42,336 nucleotides of DNA. Origin: Planctomycetaceae bacterium. GTDB lineage: Bacteria > Planctomycetota > Planctomycetia > Planctomycetales > Planctomycetaceae. Where the stretch lies: contig JANSXP010000062.1 in NCBI GenBank assembly GCA_024742875.1, positions 1-42,336 on the forward strand, in the 5' to 3' direction. Both the position numbers and the translations under genes were made by a program. Shown piece after piece: positions 1 to 7,010 of this stretch (positions within the stretch are counted from its first letter, which is position 1; every line of letters starts with the position of its first letter). The notes under the pieces are model-generated. The model ran no database searches and was not told the DNA's origin. It worked only from the letters and a program-made list of their open reading frames with translations.

Positions 1-532
1 CCGGTGCGGCTTGTCCTTTGTTCCTTGATGTTGATGGAATGTCGTCCCTCAGGTCCGCTTCGTCGAGGCCATCGAGCACGCAGTGTCCGCGTAGGCACTG
101 TTGTTGGAGTAAGCCCATGGGGCCAAGAAAGGGGAGCAGCAGAGTTGGCAGTGTCTTGCACGAGTCGATTTTGGAAATCAGCTGCTCACGCTGGGCCGCA
201 TAGGTTTTGGCCGGAATCGCGGCATCCTTCCAGGGGTCGTTGCCCGTGACGCCGTGCTGATGCGGATAAAGGCCTGTGACCATGGTCACCAGAGACGGGC
301 GACACAGGGCAATGGGCACGTAACCGCGGCGAAACGTTGCGCTGCGGGCCGCCAGACGATCCAGATGCGGCGTCTGAATGACGGGGTGACCCATGAAGCT
401 GTAGTCGGTCCACGTCTGATCATCACTGATAATCATGACGATGTTGGGGGGCGCATCGGCCGCCCGCACGGGCAGAACCATCAACAGTGCAGAGAGTGTG
501 AACAGCAGACGAGGACGCAGGGATCGAATCAT
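1..532 (-). CDS. Sulfatase, N-terminal part (runs off the left edge)
   Basis: Reading from an ATG at 532 leftward gives about 177 residues with no stop before the window edge. Residues 1-24 form a signal peptide (basic start, hydrophobic core, VRA-A cleavage region). The sulfatase N-terminal pattern follows: metal-binding SDDQ at 36-39, then ALCRPSL at 75-81, where Cys77 would be the residue converted to formylglycine, then TGLYPHQHG. The motif is C-R-P-S-L rather than the classical C-x-P-x-R; I recall this variant in planctomycete sulfatases. Enzymes of this family hydrolyse sulfate esters, often on algal polysaccharides, outside the cytoplasm. After about residue 128 (LPTLL, near position 145) the sequence no longer follows the pattern I expect (a Lys-Trp-Trp-type block), so the gene may be interrupted or divergent there. 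The family call is firm; the integrity of the gene is unknown. Confidence 0.8.
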   Translation of the reverse strand, partial: MIRSLRPRLLFTLSALLMVLPVRAADAPPNIVMIISDDQTWTDYSFMGHPVIQTPHLDRLAARSATFRRGYVPIALCRPSLVTMVTGLYPHQHGVTGNDPWKDAAIPAKTYAAQREQLISKIDSCKTLPTLLLPFLGPMGLLQQQCLRGHCVLDGLDEADLRDDIPSTSRNKGQAAP

Positions 533-659
533 GAGCGGGCTTTGCTAAGAGCGGGCGAGAGACGCCGGTGAATTCAGGTGGGAACTCCAGTTTAAAGCGT
601 TGCCACGAAGATACAACCAGCCGTCCGTACGCCGCCATTCCGGCATGACCGCCTGAGAC

Positions 660-1460
660 TCAGGGAGTCCAGATGGCGGCCGAGGTGGCCTGTCGGTCGC
701 GATTTCTTGGATTGCGGCGGGCCTTCATTCGCAGATACGGGGGCACATAGCGGCCACGGTAGCCAAAGTGCTGGACGCTGACTTCGTAGTTGGCGCGCAC
801 CGGCTCGCGGAAATCCTCCAGCGTCATATTGCTGCGGCACAGACCGCCGATCAGGTCATCCAGGCGATGCAGATACTCGGCAGTGCCGCTTTCCCGATAG
901 GCCGTGTCGATCTGTTTCGGCAGCGGTCCGCGATGATAGTATTCCACGCCAATCACAAACTGGTGTCGTTCCGTGCGATGGCTAATCTGCAGACTGGTCG
1001 GCTGCTTGTGCTGGCTGATGTAGATTCCGTCATCCCGCAGGACTCGGGCGATTTCCGCAAACATGGGCACCACATCCGGGATGTAGCAGCTGCTCACCGG
1101 CTGATGCACGATGTCGAACGCTTCGTCCTCCAACATTCGCAGATCGTCCATGGACCCCTGGATCGTTCGCACAGACAGTCCCCGTTTGTCCGCTTCTTTG
1201 CGATCGAGCACCAGCATACTGTCACTAATGTCCACCACGGTCACGTGGGCGCCGGCGATCGCGTAGAGGATAGACTGCCAGCCACCGCCGGAGGCGAGGC
1301 AAAGGACGTTGAGTCCCTCCACCGAAGATGGCAGCCAGCTTTGCCCGTCCAGTGCGCGCAGTGGGTTGTCGCACTCAAGGTCGGTGGCCGTTCTGGCAAA
1401 CAGGCTGCCTCCGTCGGCCATACGATTCCACGCGGCCTGATTGGTCGATTTGTAGTCCAA
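660..1460 (-). CDS. Class I SAM-dependent methyltransferase
   Basis: Protein of 266 aa. The open frame extends to 1769, but the first 103 codons of that extension look non-coding. I chose TTG at 1460 because GAGG lies about 8 nt upstream and the following residues (LDYKSTNQAAWNRMA) read like the start of a methyltransferase domain. The SAM-binding glycine-rich loop is seen as LCLASGGGWQS, followed by the acidic end of strand beta-2 in VTVVDIS and a motif-IV-like block FDIVHQPVSSCYI. Such enzymes transfer a methyl group from S-adenosylmethionine; the substrate cannot be read from sequence. The C-terminus (RYVPPYLRMKARR) is basic. It is a soluble cytoplasmic protein with no signal peptide. It lies 127 nt upstream of the sulfatase on the same strand and is divergent from the export-like unit starting at 1830. 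Confidence 0.85.
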   Translation of the reverse strand: MDYKSTNQAAWNRMADGGSLFARTATDLECDNPLRALDGQSWLPSSVEGLNVLCLASGGGWQSILYAIAGAHVTVVDISDSMLVLDRKEADKRGLSVRTIQGSMDDLRMLEDEAFDIVHQPVSSCYIPDVVPMFAEIARVLRDDGIYISQHKQPTSLQISHRTERHQFVIGVEYYHRGPLPKQIDTAYRESGTAEYLHRLDDLIGGLCRSNMTLEDFREPVRANYEVSVQHFGYRGRYVPPYLRMKARRNPRNRDRQATSAAIWTP

Positions 1461-1829
1461 GTCTGCCTCATTTCGCCCGCAACAGCCCCTGCCACAAGTC
1501 TCTCTGGCAACAGGTGGGGCGTTTGCGATTCGTTTGACTTCAAGTTCGGTTCTTGCAAACCCTACGTTCCGACGGCCGGATTTGGCGTGGCGTCCCGCAG
1601 GACACCGACGATCGTCACAAACCGCAGGGCACGAAGATTGGACGGTGCAGAAAGTCATCGTGTCCGGAAATCCGTGACCTATTCTCCACGGACAGGGACC
1701 GTGACGGCATGCTGCCGCCGGGTGTTCCCGCAGGTTGAGGGTTCTCCTGAGTGGGCGATTGCCGCACAAGCAGGGGCTACGAGTTTCGACCTGAGAATCT
1801 TCAGAGCAAGTGTCTGCCGGGACTGACTG
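1461..1829. other. Divergent intergenic region between methyltransferase and export unit
   Basis: About 370 bp between two divergent genes. Open frames run through it on both strands, but none shows a recognisable protein. It should hold promoters for both directions, yet I see no convincing -35/-10 pair, hairpin with a T tract, or repeat. If the methyltransferase starts further upstream than 1460, this spacer shrinks. Confidence 0.4.
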
Positions 1830-2783
1830 ATGTTTTCGCCAAAACTGATAGTGCAGAGTTTCTGTGTGGTGGTCGTGGGCTGCGTTGTGCTGGCCTGCGT
1901 CAACAGCGGTGGCTCCCGCCCCGGCTCTCTGAACACACCGGTCGATGCCGCACCGCTAAACGATCCGCCCGTGCTGCCATCGGTTCCCGCAGAACCGCCT
2001 CCCGCCGAGCAGGAGCAGGAGCAGGAATCTGAGCAGATCGAAGGCTTCACCGAACCGTGGAAAGATATCCACGTCGCCGCCGCCGAAATGGGCACACTGC
2101 AGTCTGTGCAGGTCAAAGACGGCCAGCAGGTCACGCAGGGACAGCTGTTGGCGCGTCTGAACGATGACGTGCTGAAAGTGTCGCTGGAAGTGGCCAGTGC
2201 GGGCATGTCGGCGACGGGGGAACTGGAAACTGCCCGCACACAGCTGGAACTGAAGCAGGTCGAGCTGGAAAAGCTGCAGGAGCTGTTTGAACGTGAACAT
2301 GCCAGTCAGCAGGAACTGGACCGTGTCAGCGGTGAACTGCGAGTGGCCGAATCCCGATTGATGACGGTTCGCGAAGACCTCGACATTCGACGGCTGGAGC
2401 ACGCCAGAATTCAGGCACAGCTGAAACAGCGGGAAATTCGATCCACCATTGATGGTGTGATTGTGGAAGTCAAAAAAGAAGAAGGCGAGTTTGTCTCGCC
2501 CTCCGATCCGGTGGTGGCCCGAGTTGTTCAGCTCGATCCGCTGCGTGTTGTGTTTTCTGTGCCCAACGAACGCCGCGGCGACGTGAAGAACGGCCAGACT
2601 GTCATGATGCGGATTGCCGGTGGTGGGGTCCCAATCGGCACGGTCGAGCATGTTTCGCCGGTCGCCGATGCGTCCAGCGGCACCTTTCAGGTGAACGTCC
2701 GCCTGCCGAATCCAGACGGACAGTGGCATGGTGGTGAAAAGAGCGAGCTGCTGCTGGATGTGGAGACGGATGACGCGCCATGA
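1830..2783 (+). CDS. Lipoprotein membrane-fusion (RND/HlyD-type) periplasmic adaptor
   Basis: Protein of 317 aa. The N-terminus has a hydrophobic segment ending in VVLAC (lipobox, Cys at about 23), so it is probably a lipid-anchored protein. A Pro/Glu/Gln-rich linker (about 40-70) follows, then a split lipoyl/biotinyl-like domain (VAAAEMGTLQSVQVKDGQQVTQGQLLARL and, later, IRSTIDGVIVEVKKEEGEFV, each only partly quoted by family pattern) flanking a coiled coil rich in Glu, Leu and Gln at about 130-205. A beta-barrel region ends the protein (VVFSVPNERRGDVKNGQTV). This is the architecture of periplasmic adaptor subunits of efflux or export systems. The stop overlaps the start of the next gene (ATGA), so the two are translationally coupled. 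No inner-membrane RND pump or ABC transporter is encoded nearby. Confidence 0.85.
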   Translation: MFSPKLIVQSFCVVVVGCVVLACVNSGGSRPGSLNTPVDAAPLNDPPVLPSVPAEPPPAEQEQEQESEQIEGFTEPWKDIHVAAAEMGTLQSVQVKDGQQVTQGQLLARLNDDVLKVSLEVASAGMSATGELETARTQLELKQVELEKLQELFEREHASQQELDRVSGELRVAESRLMTVREDLDIRRLEHARIQAQLKQREIRSTIDGVIVEVKKEEGEFVSPSDPVVARVVQLDPLRVVFSVPNERRGDVKNGQTVMMRIAGGGVPIGTVEHVSPVADASSGTFQVNVRLPNPDGQWHGGEKSELLLDVETDDAP

Positions 2784-4729
2784 AGCCCATTGGCAGTCAT
2801 GTGAATACCGTCAGCGATGATCGGGTCTCCAGGCCCCTGGCTGGCGATACGGGGAATACGGATGATGCGGTTCGACCTCGTGCCAGAATTCAAAGCCGCC
2901 AGTCGGCTCGACTGGAAGATATCATCGGTGTCGCCCCCGTCGCGTCCACAGGCACGGCAGCTGACGCGATGTTTGACGGCCTGCGGGCCGCCCTTGCCGA
3001 AGAAACCCGGCAGCAGCAGTTAGCGCAGATTGCCGTTGTCTTTTCCGAACAGGCCTCGGCCGAGTTTGTCGGACTGGCTGTCGCCGGCGGACAGCGCATT
3101 GGGGAATCCGCAGCGATCAACACCATCGCTGGCAGCCTGCCGCCGGACGGCGTCTCGCAGGTGGAATCTGTCTGTCACGCGGCCGGCCTCGCGGCAGCGG
3201 CTGTCGGGCCGTCCGGCGACGAGCGCTGGCTGGCCGCCGTACAGCTGGGTGTCAATGCCGGAGAATGTCTGGTGTTGAGCGTACCGCAGCGTCCCCCGGC
3301 TCGCCTTCTGGCCGGCCTTGAGTACGTTTCGTCCGTGCTGGGCGAACGCAGCGGACGGCTGCAGCAGCAACAGGCTCTGCACGCGGCAAAGGACGCCGCC
3401 GCGCTGGTGGAACTGCTGAGTCTGGTGACCGCCGAAAAAACAGAACACGTTGCGCAACAGCGACTGGTCGGCGAACTAAAAAGGCATCTGCAGGCAGAAC
3501 GCGTATTCCTGGGAACCTGCCATGAGGGACAGACGACCTGTCAGGTGCAGGCCATCTCGGACGTTCCTGAAATTGATCGGCATGCTCCCAGAACCCAGCA
3601 GATCGAAGCCGTCCTCCAGGAGTCTATTGCCCGCGCCAACGCCTCGCTGTGGCCGACCAGCCAGCAGGACAATCGGCACGCGCTGCTCGCTCATGAACAA
3701 CTCGCTCAGGCGGCCGGATTCGCCGCTGTGATCGCGACTCCGCTGCGGTGTGAAAGCGGGGACGTGGCAGGCAGTCTGGTCGTCGGCTTTGCAGACACCG
3801 CAGTGGCCGCCAGTCAGCTTCCGTTTCTGAGCGCCGGTTCCCGGGCCGTGGGGACCACCGTGGATGCGCTGCGGCGTTCTCACCAGTCTGCTGTCGGCCG
3901 CTGGTTCGCGCGGGCGAAGAAACGTCTGCGGGGCAATGTTGGGATGTCGGCTCTTGTGGTCGTCACGCTGGTGGCTGCGCTGCTGGCGGTGCCCGTGGAT
4001 TATCGCGTTCGCGGTGAAGCCGAGTTGCAGCCCCTGTCACGTCGTTACGTGGCGGCTCCGTTCGACGCTTCCCTGCAGGAATGTCTGGTGGATCCCGGTG
4101 ATGTGGTCACAGCCAACCAGGTGCTGGCCACGCTGGATGGACGGGAGGTTCGCTGGGAACTGGCGAGTCTGCGGGCCGACATGAAAAAGGCCGAAAAGGA
4201 ACACAGCGCACACCTCTCGCGGCAGGCGTTTGGCGAGGCCGCGATGGCCCGCCACGAAGTAGAGCGGCTGCGTAACCGCACTCGTCTGCTGTCAGACCGT
4301 GAGAAAAATCTGGCCATCCGCAGCCCGGTGGAGGGGGTGGTGGTCACAGGTGACCTGCGCGATCGTGAAGGTGTGCCGCTGGACATGGGGCAGACGCTGT
4401 TTGAGATCGCCCCACTGAACGAACTGATTATTGAGGTGGGCATTCCGGAAGAAGATATCCGACACATTCAGGAAGGAATGTCGATCCGCCTGAAACTGCA
4501 CGCCGTGCCGGCGGATCCCATTGACGCCGTCATTCGCCGCATTCATCCGCGGGCAGAACTGCGGGACCACGAAAACGTGTTCATCGCTCAGGCTGTCATT
4601 GACAACACCGACCTGCAGCTGCGTCCCGGGATGAAAGGCGCCGCCCTGGTCTCCACGGGCCGCCGTCCACTGGGCTGGAATCTGCTGCACAAGCCGTTCG
4701 CATATGCGGCCGGATGGCTGGGGTGGTAG
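2780..4729 (+). CDS. GAF-like domain / HlyD-family membrane adaptor fusion
   Basis: Protein of 649 aa. Residues 1-200 are a variable cytoplasmic region. Residues about 210-375 look like a GAF-type sensor domain (AERVFLGTC, AAVIATPLRC, GSLVVGF). A single transmembrane helix at about 390-410 (ALVVVTLVAALLAVPV) is followed by a HlyD-like half: first lipoyl half-motif YVAAPFDASLQECLVDPGDVV, a short Lys/Glu-rich helical hairpin, second half-motif LAIRSPVEGVVVTGDL, and a beta-barrel with ELIIEVGIPEEDI. The topology would place the GAF region inside and the adaptor outside the inner membrane. The start overlaps the upstream stop by 4 nt, and the next gene begins 1 nt after this stop, so the three genes form one operon. 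A GAF domain on an export adaptor suggests a signal-controlled transporter, but the ligand is unknown. Confidence 0.8.
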   Translation: MKPIGSHVNTVSDDRVSRPLAGDTGNTDDAVRPRARIQSRQSARLEDIIGVAPVASTGTAADAMFDGLRAALAEETRQQQLAQIAVVFSEQASAEFVGLAVAGGQRIGESAAINTIAGSLPPDGVSQVESVCHAAGLAAAAVGPSGDERWLAAVQLGVNAGECLVLSVPQRPPARLLAGLEYVSSVLGERSGRLQQQQALHAAKDAAALVELLSLVTAEKTEHVAQQRLVGELKRHLQAERVFLGTCHEGQTTCQVQAISDVPEIDRHAPRTQQIEAVLQESIARANASLWPTSQQDNRHALLAHEQLAQAAGFAAVIATPLRCESGDVAGSLVVGFADTAVAASQLPFLSAGSRAVGTTVDALRRSHQSAVGRWFARAKKRLRGNVGMSALVVVTLVAALLAVPVDYRVRGEAELQPLSRRYVAAPFDASLQECLVDPGDVVTANQVLATLDGREVRWELASLRADMKKAEKEHSAHLSRQAFGEAAMARHEVERLRNRTRLLSDREKNLAIRSPVEGVVVTGDLRDREGVPLDMGQTLFEIAPLNELIIEVGIPEEDIRHIQEGMSIRLKLHAVPADPIDAVIRRIHPRAELRDHENVFIAQAVIDNTDLQLRPGMKGAALVSTGRRPLGWNLLHKPFAYAAGWLGW

Positions 4730-4730
4730 C

Positions 4731-6893
4731 ATGTCTTTGGCCGATGTTTCAACGGTTGATCTGACCCGCACGCGACTGCGTCTGAACGAAGACGTCACGT
4801 TCACGCCGCACGTGTATGGCGAGGAAACGTGCTATCACATCGACCATGCGGCCCGGTCCTCGTTTTTTCGCATTGGCTACGTTGAGTACGTCTTTATCTC
4901 TTTGCTTGATGGTCGCACCACGTTTGCAGAGGCGCTGGCCCTGACGTCCCGTCGCTGTGGCGCAGAGGCGCTGGGACAAACACAGGCCCTGTCGCTGTAT
5001 TCCTGGCTGCTCGAGAACAGGCTGGCGCAGATCGCCGATGACGCGGCCCGCGGGACGCAGGCGACGGAGCAGAAGAATTCGGCCGCCTGGCTGCAGCAGC
5101 TGAATCCGTTCTGGATCCGGCTGCCGCTGGGCCAGCCGGACGAATTCCTGAAGACGATCAGTCCGGCGCTGCAGTGGCTGTTTTCTCCGGCCGCGACGCT
5201 GGCCACCATCCTTCTGATCATCGCGGCGGCCGTGCAGCTGGCCGCGGACTGGTCGGCGTTTTCCGCAGCTTCGTCCGGAGTGTTTGCACGCGACAACTGG
5301 CTGTGGCTGCTGTTGGCCTGGCTGGGACTGAAAGGCTGCCATGAGCTGGCGCACGGGCTGGTATGTCGTCGCTATGGCGGACGTGTTACGGAAACCGGGC
5401 TGATTCTGGCCTTCTTCGCACCGCTGGCGTATGTCGATGCGACCAGCAGCTGGTCTTTCACGTCGCGCTGGAAGCGGATTCACGTGGCGGCCGCCGGCAT
5501 GTACGTCGAACTGCTGCTGGCCTCTGTGGCCGTGTTTTTGTGGACGCGGGTGGAATCAACCGTGGTTTCCAGTTTGCTGTACAATGTGATCATTATGGCG
5601 AGTGTGTCCACACTGTTGTTTAACGCCAACCCGCTGATGAAGTTTGACGGCTACTACATTCTGTCCGATCTGCTGCAGCAGCCAAACCTGTACACGCAGT
5701 CGGGGGAAGCCGTGCAGCAGCTGGCCGCGCGGTGGATCTGGGGCAGGAACTCGTCCGCTCCGGTGACACGAGGGCGGCATCGCGGTGTGCTGCTGAGCTA
5801 TGGGCTGGCGGCCGTGGTGTGGCGACTGTTCATCTGCTGTTCGATGCTGATCGCCGCGTCCGTTTTGTTTCATGGCGCGGGGGTGGCTCTGGTGGCCGCC
5901 GGCGTTGTGGCGTGGTTTGGCGTACCCGTATTGAAGTTTGGCAGGCTGCTGGTGCAGCTGGCCCAGCAGCAGCCATCACGACTTATTCGCGGTGCTGTGG
6001 TCTGCAGCCTGGTCGCCGGTGTGACGGCCGGAGCGCTGCTGGGGCTGCCGGGCCCGTTTCAAACTGTGGCTCCCGGAGTTGTCCAGTTGCAGGATGGTCG
6101 ACAGGTTCGCGCTGAGGTGGACGGATTTGTGGAAGCCATCCATGTGGTGGCCGGCCAGCAGGTGGCGGCCGGTGACGTGCTGCTGACGCTTCGCAACGAG
6201 GACGTCCGCAATCAGGTGGAAGATCTGAAGCTGCAGATCAAGCAGGAAGAAATTCGGCAGCAGACCGCTATGCAGGATCTGCGATCCGGCGACGCGGCTG
6301 TGGCTGTCTCGAAGCAGCGGTCGTTGCACCAGCAACTGCGTCAGGCCGAACGTCGCCTGGCGGGACTGACAGTCAGGGCGCCCGCCGCCGGCGCGGTGGT
6401 GGCCCGAAATCTGTCGTCCCTGCTGGCCACTTTTGTGGAGGAGGGCGACGAACTGCTGCTGGTGGATGACGGTCAGTCGCGTCGTTTGCGGATCTCGGTG
6501 GCCGAAGAAGATATCGGTGTGCTCAACAAAGCGGCAAAAGAGCGGATGACGCTGGCGGTGCGGCTGGGTACGCGCCCACTCACCTGGGGCGTGCTGGAAC
6601 GCATCGTCCCGCGGGCCAGCCGCACTCTGCCGGCGGAATCACTGGCAGCGACGGAAGGAGGCGCCCTGCCGGTCCGCAGTCGGGGCGAGGAATCAGAATC
6701 GGAGCTGGAGCTGACCGAGCACCGCTTTGTGGCCGACCTGCGACTGCCGGCGGGACAGCGCCTGCCGCTGGGCGAGCGGGGCTACGCAACACTGGGTGAC
6801 CGTGACGAATCTCTGGGGCAGCATTTGTACCGCGTCGGTCACGAGTGGTTCGAAGACCAGCTGCAGCTGGCTCGCGACTCCTCGGGCGACTGA
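4731..6893 (+). CDS. Membrane M50 (site-2 type) metalloprotease fused to a HlyD-like domain
   Basis: Protein of 720 aa from the ATG at 4731, one base after the previous stop; an in-frame ATG at 4704 would overlap the upstream gene and is less likely. Residues 1-120 form a soluble domain. A membrane region follows with the zinc motif HELAH at about 204-208 and the second ligand motif NPLMKFDGYY at about 300-309, both hallmarks of M50 intramembrane peptidases. Several more transmembrane segments reach about residue 440. From about 445 to 690 a HlyD-like module appears, with lipoyl half-motifs VRAEVDGFVEAIHVVAGQQV and LTVRAPAAGAVVARN around a Gln/Arg-rich coiled coil. Such M50-adaptor fusions are known beside peptide export systems and could cleave and pass on a substrate. 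No substrate peptide gene is evident nearby. Confidence 0.87.
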   Translation: MSLADVSTVDLTRTRLRLNEDVTFTPHVYGEETCYHIDHAARSSFFRIGYVEYVFISLLDGRTTFAEALALTSRRCGAEALGQTQALSLYSWLLENRLAQIADDAARGTQATEQKNSAAWLQQLNPFWIRLPLGQPDEFLKTISPALQWLFSPAATLATILLIIAAAVQLAADWSAFSAASSGVFARDNWLWLLLAWLGLKGCHELAHGLVCRRYGGRVTETGLILAFFAPLAYVDATSSWSFTSRWKRIHVAAAGMYVELLLASVAVFLWTRVESTVVSSLLYNVIIMASVSTLLFNANPLMKFDGYYILSDLLQQPNLYTQSGEAVQQLAARWIWGRNSSAPVTRGRHRGVLLSYGLAAVVWRLFICCSMLIAASVLFHGAGVALVAAGVVAWFGVPVLKFGRLLVQLAQQQPSRLIRGAVVCSLVAGVTAGALLGLPGPFQTVAPGVVQLQDGRQVRAEVDGFVEAIHVVAGQQVAAGDVLLTLRNEDVRNQVEDLKLQIKQEEIRQQTAMQDLRSGDAAVAVSKQRSLHQQLRQAERRLAGLTVRAPAAGAVVARNLSSLLATFVEEGDELLLVDDGQSRRLRISVAEEDIGVLNKAAKERMTLAVRLGTRPLTWGVLERIVPRASRTLPAESLAATEGGALPVRSRGEESESELELTEHRFVADLRLPAGQRLPLGERGYATLGDRDESLGQHLYRVGHEWFEDQLQLARDSSGD

Positions 6894-7010
6894 TGTTCCG
6901 GGCTGAGCAGGCACCGCATCCGCTCCCCGTTTTCCGGCGGACTGGACGGCGGCTGGATGGGCCATAAAATGCCGCGTTCACAGCGTTAACTGCAGCCGTA
7001 TTGGGTAGGA

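Noticed and set aside
768-1826. Plus-strand frame of 352 aa opposite the methyltransferase
   Set aside because: Antisense shadow with no ribosome site and low-quality composition; the minus strand holds a clear SAM-binding motif.
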